DNA from: Hypericum androsaemum
Taxonomy: Eukaryota; Streptophyta; Magnoliopsida; Malpighiales; Hypericaceae
Assembly (NCBI GenBank): GCA_963995505.1
Contig: OZ023186.1
Span: forward strand, 6,448,001-6,512,000
Reading direction: 5' to 3'
Length of the DNA: 64,000 nt
Shown here: positions 23,355-33,900 of the stretch, piece after piece
Numbering within the stretch: the first letter of the stretch is position 1
Layout: each line of letters begins with the position of its first letter
Position numbers and translations under genes: made by a program
The notes under the pieces: generated by a model
Seen by the model: the letters and a program-made list of their open reading frames with translations, nothing else
Databases searched by the model: none
Told to the model about the DNA's origin: nothing

Positions 23355-25390
23355 ATACAATGACCATCTTAAATGTTTGTTAAACAATTTCTTAAGGAAA
23401 CTGTATGTTTCCCTTTCCTTCTCCTCCTTTTATCTTCTTCTTCTCCCCCTCTTTTCTTGTTCTAAGGTTCTTAGACTACTTTTCTGAATCAAGGATATTA
23501 CAAGTGTATTATAGCTAATAGTCTTCAGATTTTTAACTGGCATTGTGCATAAACATATGACGTACCCATTCCAGCCTTGTGATCCTCATTGGAGCCAATT
23601 CTTGGAGGTACCATCACTGCTAAAGCACAAAATTCACACGTCGGAGTGACACCCAGAGTTCTTGGGCCGAATGTATGGAGTTGAGCCTCGTCAAAGCCAG
23701 TACTTAGATGAGTTCTTGGATGAGTGGGCCTCAAAAATTCATAAGAATAAGGTAAACAATGTCTTATCTCAACTGGATTTTCCTAGTCTCCCTTTTTTTC
23801 AGGTGTTAACCTGTATGATCGGGGTTGAGCTATGTGAGTAATTCTTTGAGATCTACAAATATAGTTTAGTAGTTGATTTGTTGATAAGTAAGGCAAAAGA
23901 GTGATATTTTTCATGGAGCTAGAGCAGCATCGAGGCTGATTGGGATGAATTTGTAGACACTTTGTATGAGCGCTTTTGAAAAAAAAGAGCAAATTGATGA
24001 ATCTGTTGAGGAATCGAGTTCATAATTGAAGTTTGATTCTTTGAAGAGTTATGTTTTTGTATGAGAGTGGTGGTGTTCAATATCTTCGACCATTGGTTTT
24101 GGCAAAAATTGTGGTTGCGAGATATAAAGTGCAACCAAATTATGCTACCGACAACGTGAAGTGCGCAAATTATTGGAGAGAATCTCACATCAAAAATTAC
24201 AAGTGGGTTGGGCTAGTTTATAAGTATAGAAGATCCACCAACCCATTATCTTAAGGTTTTGGATTGCATATGAAGATTCTAACATGGTATCAGGATGGGT
24301 TGATCCCGTGCCCATTGTTGTGCTCACACAACCCCCGATTAATGGCACATAAGGCAGTGTAGAGCTTGTGTAAACTCCAGCCCGATGGGCTTCGTTTGAG
24401 GAGGCGTGTTGGAGAGAATCTCACATCAAAAATTACAAGTGGGTTGAGCTGGTTTATAAGGGTAAAAGATCCACCAACCCATTGCCTTAATGTTTTAGGT
24501 TGGATATGGAGATTCTAACACAAATGTTAATTTTGATGATCAAATTGTAAGGAATTTTGTGAATGCTAAATTAGGAAGTATTAGCTTCTTAGATGTTGAT
24601 ATTGATCTCGATCAATTTAATTTTAAATCTAAGCTGCCTGATGATTCTGAGGCAACCAAAAAGGTGGAACGGAGTTGTATAGTGGAGTTGAGTAGAGAAT
24701 TATATTTCAGAGTTAGAATCCTGGAGACTTTGAAGCTGCTATTGAGGTTGATTGGACCGACTATTTTGCTAAGACGAGCACTGAGTTAAATTAGTTGAGA
24801 ATGGTTAAGAAAAATATGAATAAGTTTGGAAAGTGGAAGATGTTTCTTGGTTGCTTTGAAGCCCTCGAGATGCTAACGAAGAATTATTTGGATGTTGATG
24901 AACTGAGTGGTTGCTTTATGAACCTCATCATGACTTTGAAGGGAGCTTAGAGGACGAGGAAAATTACAGATGCGAGCCTACATATTCTTGCAAGTCAGCA
25001 GAAATCATGTTTGCATATTTTTGCAGATTCCACATCTGCTTCCATCTTTGCAGATGCAACTGCTATTATTCTTGCCATTGCAGGTTGTCCCTCTATTGTG
25101 ATCAGTTTGCTATTTGGAATTAAAGGTTGTTGCACATCACTAGATGTTGCAATGCTGCAGAAATTTAGACTGTAGCATCTATCCATTAAGGTCCTCACTT
25201 CTGTAGATTCTCCAAGTGACTCTCTGCTGCAGATTCTATCTTTGAATTTGGACAAGAGATTCAGACATACAATGACCATCTTAGACGTTTGTTAAACAAT
25301 TTCTTAAGAAAACAATATGTTTTCTTTTCCTTCCCTCTCTTTTCTTGTTCTAGGATTCTTGGACTACTTTTCTCAATCAAGAACATTATA
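23355..25390 (+). mobile_element. old LTR-retrotransposon debris with flanking direct repeats
   Basis: A stretch starting ATACAATGACCATCTT at 23355 (to about 23505) recurs at 25267-25390 in the same orientation, including TTTGTTAAACAATTTCTTAAG and GGACTACTTTTCT-like parts: probably LTR remnants. Near 23935-23980 the reading ADWDEFVDTLYERF resembles a Ty3/gypsy gag motif and then hits a stop. The right copy lacks the upstream part (with TATAAATAG near 23335) present on the left. The rest (for example the 76-codon ORF at 24559-24789) is unrecognised. The class is inferred and weak. Confidence 0.45.
24171..24520 (+). mobile_element. TRIM (terminal-repeat retrotransposon in miniature)
   Basis: Two direct repeats of 114 bp, 24171-24284 and 24407-24520, start T(A/G)TTGGAGAG and end GATTCTAACA. 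The 5' LTR is followed directly by TGGTATCAGGATGGG, a primer-binding site complementary to initiator Met-tRNA in its first ten bases. A purine tract (TTTGAGGAGGCG) directly precedes the 3' LTR. The five bases before (24166-24170, CAAAT) equal the five after (24521-24525, CAAAT), a perfect target-site duplication. Only 122 bp lie between the LTRs, with no coding capacity. The 5' LTR has TA instead of TG at its first two bases, a point mutation after insertion. The strand could be read only one way given PBS and PPT order. Confidence 0.93.
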
Positions 25391-27650
25391 GTATGATATG
25401 AAAATTCTGTAATATTAGAGATTGCAGAGGGGTATTTTTGTAATTTGGGATGTAAAAAGCGTGTGCACTATTATTTTTGCATGTTGTACCATTATCTTCG
25501 AGTGTTGTACCCTAATTTTTTTCAAGTAGCACTAAATGTGATCTAGGATTAAGTGATGGTTGACGACGAGAAGGCAATTCAAATGAGATTTGTTTCGGTA
25601 CGTTAGATTTTGGAATAAAAAATATGAGACGGGGTGGTCTTAATTTTTTATACATACAAATATGGGTTATTTACCATATTTTTATTTGCTTTGCTTAATT
25701 TAGATTTTATGGTTATTTTGTAATATCAGAAGTGTTTTTTGAAATTTAATATTTATTAATGTTCAAGGAGAGGAGTCATACAAAATGAATATGGGAAAAT
25801 TATTCTTAAATCCCTGACCGGCATTTTGATCCACTTAAAATCACATTTTCGGACCCAACTGACGGCCGGCAATCAACTGGCGCCCGCCAGTGGCCTCTTC
25901 CAGAAAGCTCTGTGACAGGCAACTGGCTATCGCTAGTTCCATCAGCTTTTTCACAAAGCTCTTCTTCGTTTCGTCGCCATTTTAGCGTCCGAACTCCGTT
26001 TCTCAGTCTGATTGATTCCACGCGATCGTCTTCGAGTACTGAATCACATCGATCTGTGGCTCTTCACTTGAGTCACTCGACTCTCGGATGTCCTCAAGTC
26101 TTCGTTTAACTCTTGACTTGATTGATTCTCCGGGCATCCCTGGACTCCGAACCCAATCGATTAACTCTCGGACCATCCTCACGGCTCTTCACTCGAGCTA
26201 CCCGAGCACTTCACTCGTACTCAAACTCCATACCCAACACGGATGTGATGTATCTTGGGTAAAGTCCTTCTTTCCTCCATATCTGATTAATTCTCTACCG
26301 ATGATTCTTTTGTAAGATTTCCCGGATTAGACCAATGCACTATCATTGAGCCTTACCCATGATGCACGCTTCTCCACACAGTCACTATCCTGGCAGAACC
26401 TTCCGGAGGGCTTCTCCAAGCTCACCACAGATGGAGCTTTGATCGAAAATCTTGGACCTGCCGGAGCTGGAGGCATTGTCTCGACGGTGCAGAATCAACT
26501 TCACAGATATTGACGTCAAGGCGGATTTCTACCTTATTGAGATTCTCTTTCCATCCCGCGGCTTTTTTCTACCGGGTTTTACCGCGAGAAAGTTTTACTG
26601 AGGTCGGCGTTCGCAACCTCGAAAGAGAAAATTCTGGGCCAAGTAGTAGCCATCACAATGATGAGTTACTGGGACCTTTAGTTAGGATGTCGGAGTTGAG
26701 GGTAGAACACTTTTTAAGATATAATTATTTTTTCATATTTATTTATATAGAGCCAATAGGTATTAACGAGTACTTGATGAGAAACTATCCGAACTCCGAA
26801 GAGTTCGCGAGGAAATACACTTTAGCAACTATGTAGGTTCGATAAAATACTAAAAATTTGACAGCGGATAGAAAATGAGTAAAAAGAAGAAAATAACTTC
26901 TCGTCAATGAAAAATTATACAACAAGTGACAATGTCATTACATCTATTTATAGATTACATAAAGTACTTAACATATAATTCAGTAACCATACTTTATTAT
27001 GCATATAGTGACCTGAATAGTGACAAAGCTCTACCAAACAAAATTTAACGTTGATATCTTTTAAATGATTCGAACTTCAGATATTTATCTTGTGTCCTTT
27101 GGTACAACAGTTGCTCATCCACCTAAATGATATCTTCATTTTCTCTAGTCCATGAACTCCATATGTTTGGCCATAAAAAATAAACATATATGATAAAATC
27201 TTAATTGCTGTCTATAGTGTTAATGTAAGTTTTTCAATACCTTTTTCATCATAAATAATTTCTAAGAATCATTTATTCCATTCAATAAATAATATTTTTC
27301 AACAAGCCACCAAAAACTGTAAACATAGTTAAATTAAATAGGATTTTAGAGGCCACTGTAACTTCAGCATTTGATACTGATATACTCATGAAAAGGATAA
27401 ATATTCTTATTTGATAATAAATGAAATAAAAAGAACCGTATAGGAAAGGTTTACTGAATTTGCGCAGACCAGTTGATACCTTTCTAAATTTCACCCTAAT
27501 TTTTTTTTTCTTATCAACGCAATTTAAAGTCGTAGCAATATGCTTAATTTTTTTAAAATACAATATAATGGATCGGAAAATAAATAAATAATTTCTATAA
27601 CTAAAAAAGGGAAGAAGAGAAGAGCCCCCACGTGACACACTCTCTTCTGG
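25391..27650. other. intergenic, mostly unannotatable
   Basis: AT-rich spacer between the transposon cluster and the kinesin gene. A GC-richer stretch at about 25850-26600 holds the LINE RNase H scrap listed separately. The 108-codon ORF at 26510-26836 is not recognised. Nothing else is supported. Confidence 0.4.
26384..26512 (+). mobile_element. fragment of a LINE-type RNase H domain
   Basis: The reading LSWQNLPEGFSKLTTDGA, followed by ENLGPAGAGGI, ends at a TGA (26510-26512). It resembles the start of the RVT_3/RNase H domain attached to plant LINE polyproteins (WxxPPxGxxKLNTDGA...NPGPAGAGG). The catalytic Asp of TDGA is present; nothing downstream is. Confidence 0.6.
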
Positions 27651-27660
27651 ACCCCGGAAC

Positions 27661-27730
27661 TCCAACGGGTATCCGAATTTTGAAACCTAAACGAATCTGG
27701 ACCGTCCACGTGGATATATAACAACGGTCA
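27661..27730 (+). promoter_or_regulatory. two MSA-like (mitosis-specific activator) sites and TATA of the kinesin-12 gene
   Basis: TCCAACGGGTA (27661-27671) matches the MSA consensus YCYAACGGYYA at 10 of 11 positions; AACAACGGTCA (27720-27730) carries the AACGG core and matches 9 of 11. TATATA lies at 27715-27720. MSA elements bind MYB3R proteins and drive G2/M expression of cytokinesis genes, which fits a phragmoplast kinesin. Two CACGTG cores also lie nearby (about 27630 and 27707). Confidence 0.55.
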
Positions 27731-27914
27731 GATCCGCAATTCTTCCCTATCTTAACTTTCCCTCGGCAAGTTCCATTTCAAATTTCCCAATTCCCCCCTC
27801 TCTCTTTCCTCGTTTCCCCCTCCTCCTCCTCCTCCAAAACCCTACCTCTCCGATCCTCAACCCCTTCGGCTTCCACCTCGCCTTTTCCCCTCCGTTCGCG
27901 ATCTCTCCCCGGTG

Positions 27915-30900
27915 ATGCCGCTCATCAATGAGGCCCCCAGCGGGGCGAAGGGGAGGTTCGGGTTCCACGGCCGCGGCCCTGCTGCTCTCCTTGACTCTTC
28001 GTCTTCCGATCCGGCTGCTAATTCTCCGGAATCAACCAAGTCGGTCCCCGAGGACAACTCCCGAGCCCTGGCCGCCATATCGACGGCTCAGAGCTTCGAG
28101 TTTGACGAGGATCCCTCGTTCTGGCAAGATCACAATGTTCAAGTAAGCTAATTGGATCTTCATCGAACTCAAACATAGCTCCGATTTAATTTTTTTCTTT
28201 ATTTTTTTTAAATTCAGGTGATAATTAGAGTGCGTCCCCTGAGTAGCTCGGAGATCTCGGTGCAAGGGCATGGCAAATGCGTTAGGCAAGAAAGCAGCCA
28301 GGCTATTACTTGGACCGGGCAGCCGGAGACCCGCTTTACATTCGATCTAGTTGCAGATGAGACTGTCTCCCAGGTTTGGCCAAAGTGTTTCGCGCGTGCT
28401 CGGTCGATCGAGCTCCCCACTTTTAGGTTCCGCAGTCTCATTGTCGGGTTCGAACGATGTTTGCAGGAGAAGCTGTTTAAAGTGGCAGGTGTGCCGATGG
28501 TGGAGAATTGCATGGGCGGGTACAATAGCTGCATGTTTGCGTATGGCCAGGTATGAGCTGTGCTAGTATTGCAAGATTAGGCAGAATCCTTTCTTAGGAT
28601 TGCTATATAGTCTGTGAATGAAAGGTCAAACCAATCTGGTTAATCGGTATTAATGCGGATCCAAATTACGCTCACTGAGGAGTTAGGCATTAGGTTATTC
28701 AACAAGTTCACTGATATTACCACTGACAATAACTTCTTGTGCCTGCATCTAGACTGGTAGCGGGAAAACTCATACGATGCTTGGAGATATTGAGAATGGT
28801 ACTCGACGACATAGCGTTAATTGTGGAATGACTCCGAGAATATTTGAATATCTATTCTCCAGAATTCAAAAGGTATGGAGGCATTGGTATTGCTTCTCCT
28901 CAAACACTTACTTATTTGTTTCTGAGAATGCACTATTCTTTGAAGTTCAGGACATTGTTGGTCATTTTGTAGTTGTTTCAAGTTGTCATGTTGAAATCAT
29001 TGGTTTTGCAACCAATTACCCTATATCCATTCGGAAAATAAACCAAGAAAATGGATCTGAGAGAATAATTACTGGCTTCTGATTTCAATTAAGTATGATT
29101 GATGTAGTACGAGCAGAGTCATGTTTTATGCTAACTTCTATGGTATCAAAATTGGACATAGATTTTTCTTGATCCTGTGTTCCTTTTCCCGTAGGTTGTC
29201 AATTGTTAGTTTTTTGCGCATGGACAAAGAAGCATGTTTTTTTGTATTGAAGGTCACGGCAAATAGACATTTTTATTGTGTTGATAAATGCAGAATCTGC
29301 ATTCACTTGATATAGCATGATGCGTTTTCGAGGATGGCTCAATAACTTTAGCACAAAATGGTCCAACTTATGGACATTTTCTTTGTTTCTCATTGCAAGC
29401 ATTCTCCAAGGTTGTGATATTTAAAGTGTAATTCCGGTATACTTCTTTTATCAATCAATTTGATGTTACCATTCAATGCGCTGTGCCGTTGTATTACATG
29501 TTAATGGAAGTTTGGAGAACTAGCATTATTCAAGTTTGTTGTCACATGCATATTGACTAGGTGATTCTGGTGAGTCTTTGGAGGATGTCAAGTTAACTAC
29601 TTCTCATTGCAAACTCGTCTTCCTTTCTTCTTTTTCTTATGCGACATTACCTTTAGCAGTAGAGTGAAAATATTCATATTTTGGCAGGAGAAAGATGCTC
29701 GGAAAGATGATCATTTGAAATTTACTTGCAAATGCTCTTTCCTGGAAATTTACAATGAACAGATTCTAGATCTTTTGGATCCATCATCCAGCAATTTACA
29801 GGTAAGAATAACTTCTTGAAATGCATGTTTCGATCATTTGTTCAATTCAAATATTGAAAGACACAAGAAAGCAGCATGAAACTTGTATATTATTCTTTTT
29901 TGATGCAAGAGACTTGTTCATTTTTATGTCTAAACATTGTTGACTTCTACTGCGTATAATTATTTGCTGATCCTCTACTGTTCTCCAACTCATTGTTAAA
30001 TGAAGAACTTTTTCCTATCATGTTGTAGTTGAGAGAAGATGTAAAGAAAGGTGTTTATGTAGAAAACCTGAAGGAGACAGAAGTTGCAAGTTGCAGAGAT
30101 GTGGTCCAGCAACTCATTCAGGTTGGATTTAACCTTTCTTGATTTCCATCAATGAAATGATTTACTTAGTGATTTGTTGCTCGACGAATTTAAAGTTTGA
30201 TTGTGGTTGTTGTCAGGGAGCTGCAAACAGAAAAGTAGCTGCTACAAACATGAATCATGCGAGTAGTCGTTCTCACAGTGTATTCACATGTATCATTGAG
30301 AGTCAGGTTAGCCATCTCTAATAGATTTCTCTGTTTTCACAGATATGGATTGTTAACCACTGATTTTGTCTGATATGACATTAACATCAATTGACTATTG
30401 GACAGTGGGAATCCCAGGGTGTAACTCACCATCGGTTTGCTCGGCTTAATCTGGTTGATTTAGCTGGATCAGAGAGGTATATGAATTGGAATTACAGGAA
30501 CTAATATTGATATCAAGAGCTTGAACTTTTTCTAATAGCAGCTAAGTGATTCTCATCACTTCATTGGATTTTTTTTTTGCGCAGGCAAAAGAGTTCTGGC
30601 GCCGAAGGCGAACGTTTAAAGGAAGCGACTAATATTAACAAATCTCTTTCAACATTGGGGTACGCACCACTAATCTGGGATCTCTTCTTCTTAGTCATGG
30701 TTTGGTAAACCATTCATTGCTTTTGCAGGCTTGTTATCATGAATCTTGTAAGCATGTCAAATGGTAAGTCGCTCCATGTTCCCTACCGGGATTCCAAGCT
30801 GACTTTTTTGCTTCAGGTAAAGTTTATCTTTCACTTTTAGCATCGTGCTCGAAAGGGTACCATGCTTTTCCATATTATTTTCTTCAAGTTTTGAAGGACA

Positions 30901-33900
30901 TGGATACTTATTCTTACAGGGTGATAATACACTTGTTCACCTTTTTATTGTTTGTGTCGTTCTAGGATTCGTTGGGGGGCAATTCAAAGACAACAATCAT
31001 AGCAAACATAAGTCCATCTCTTTGGTAAGTTACTGTTTTTCTTGCCTTATTTTTTGTGCATGGTAACGTTCATTAACTTTATTCAACATTCTCATGTGGG
31101 AACTCTTTCAATTGCTCTCTCTTTCATTTCAAGTGTTTGATGTGTAATAGCTGCGTACATGAGAATGCATATCAGCATATCTAATTGCGTATATAATATA
31201 TATATGGTATCCTGCAGGAAAACTAGTCATCACATACTTTGTTATTGTATGGCCCTAAATGAATACTTTGTTATTGTATGGCCCTAAATGAATACATCTG
31301 TGAATCCATAACTTTCATTAAGAATGAGTCTCCTATATTCTTGAAAAGTAACTTTTTAATGTTTTGCTTTTAGACATATTTGAGAATTTTCTTTTGCTTG
31401 GTATTACTGCAGCTGCTCATCGGAGACACTAAGCACATTGAAGTTTGCTCAACGCGCAAAGTTCATTAAGAACAATGTAAGTGATACATTTATTTTCTTT
31501 ATTTACCATATTTTACAGAAAGTTGAGCATGATTCTAATTCAGTAAGTAGCTAGAAACTATGATATGCATCGGAAATGGCTCTCCTAGATCCCGGTTATT
31601 TAAATTCCTTCTGTTTTCAATTTTTGCACAAGTATAAAGAACTGTAAAGAAAGGGATTGAATCAAACAAATTTGCTTGCTCACTGGGGGTTATGGTCTTG
31701 CTCTTCAGGCAATTGTCAACGAAGACGCATCTGGGGATGTCATTGCCATGAGATTGCAAATTCAACAACTCAAGGTAAGTTGCTTCTTAGACTTAGAATT
31801 GAAAATCTTCCTTAAGAATATTTTTGACATGCAAAAGAAGATGTTGTAGTCATCAAGTCAAGTTGCCACTTCCCTTAATTAAAAGCTATATTGGTTATTT
31901 TCAGAAAGAAGTTGCCCGCCTGCGATGTTCAAACAATGGAGCTGAAAATGCAGATACTGATACTTCAGCGCTAGGCTTTCCAGGATCTCCAGAATCTTTG
32001 AAGTGGGGTGGGCTAAGTTTTTTCAGTCCACTGGCATCTGCAAAAAAGACAACTCAGGTGTCTACTGGTTGTTGGCATGGTTGTTAACAAAAATCTGTGA
32101 TGTAATTGATAGCTTTACCATTGACCTTTTTCACTTCAATTTTTCAGAAAAAGGACCACGACTATGAAGTGGTCCTTGTTGGAGCTCTTAGAAGGGTAAA
32201 CGACAAGGATATATCATTGAAAGCTTTAGCAGCCGAGAATCAGGCAGCTATGCATCTGGTAGGCACAACAAAGCTTCTCTCTAAACGTTCACTAGACTTC
32301 ACGCTGCTTGATGAATTCTTGCACCTGATTTTATGAACTGTTATGACTTATAATTGAACCACGAATTTAAGTTTTTCAATTTCCAGACTTATTCCTTTTC
32401 CCAGACTTCAGGCTTTTTAGACAGGATTCGTAATGAGTGCGGCAATTATTCATCAAAACTGAATATTTACGATGTTACAGGTCAAGCAGAGGGAAGATGA
32501 AATACAAAGCTTAAAAATGAGACTAAGGTTTCGGGAAGCAGCAGTCAAGAGATTGGAGACAATGGCTTCTGGAAAGATTTCAGCTGAGACACACTTGCTG
32601 GCGGAAAAGGAGGAACATCTGAGAGAAATTGAAGTCTTGCAAAACCAAGTTGACAGGAGTCAGGAAGTAACTAGATTTGCCATGGAAAATTTACAACTAA
32701 AGGAGGAAATTAGAAAGTACTTCCATCGAACTCTGATTTCACTATCTTCCAAAGCTTATTATTAACTTTAGCATGCAGCGGAACTTTATTGCACATTCAC
32801 TTTACTAGAATGACAGTTTTGACTCACATCGGTCTTGGTCAATAAAAGCTTGTTAGATAGAAATTCTCTTTGTTTTAAAGCTATGCAAATTTGGTATATC
32901 ACATGTCTGCTTGACTTGCTATGAGGAAAGTGACTTTGGACTGACCTAACAGCATGCTGTTAATGAGATGTGCTTTCCTTTGGAATTATGTTATCATACT
33001 GAACAGTATGTTCTTCCATAATATTTTAGCATTCTTGTATGTGTTTTTTTTTCCTTGGTGCATTCTTGTTGGTGTTTTTCAAGCACAGGAAAATAAAATG
33101 CTTCAATACAATGTTATCATGCATTCTTTGGTACATTATTGAAAAGCTGTTCACGTGTAGACTATATATATAATGTGCTTAACATCTCATCGCTCGTTAT
33201 TTCCGGTAGTCATTCAGTGTCTTGAATCTTCATTCAGAAACCAAGGTTTCGACAAACATACTTCTTTGTGGCTAACTCATTTATTTTATGATTGAAAGAT
33301 TGCAATCATTTCATGAGGGAGGTGAACGAGCAATGATGAGCGGACAGATTATGATGTTACAGAATAAGGTGAGACATCTGTATATTAGTTGTTTTACATG
33401 GAATAATTCTCCTCATGAAATTGACGGATTTGCAAAAACGTGCAGCTGCTAGAAGCTCTTGATTGGAAGCTGATGCATCAATCGGAGATGAGGTTAGATG
33501 CTGATGATGATCTGTTAGTTTCTACTCAGGTAAGCCGAGTTCACTAGTTCTGCTCTCTGGTATTTAATAATTGATCCCCAAATGTTATCTAATGTTCCTT
33601 AGATAACATTAGATAAGGAACATGGTGCATGAATGTATTTCGCACTAGAGTCAATTGTTAGATGGTGTACGCACATTTTACTGTGTTTGGAAGATCATAT
33701 TTGGCACCGTAGATAACCGATCTTGACCAGTCTTGGATCAACTAGTTAGTGCAGAGGCACAATATTCTTGCTGCTCTTGTATCCCATTTGTAAATGACCC
33801 ACGGCAATAAAGGAATGAATATGCTTAAATGCTCTGTTTCTATGTTTCGTTGGAGTGAAAGGAAGTGAATTCTGTTCAAATTGTGACCAATTCTAAAGTA

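Noticed and set aside
24559..24789. 76-codon plus-strand ORF as a gene
   Set aside because: Unrecognised, within decayed retroelement sequence, and its flanks show no splice or promoter support.
26510..26836. 108-codon plus-strand ORF as a gene
   Set aside because: No recognisable domain; the start overlaps the end of a LINE RNase H relic.
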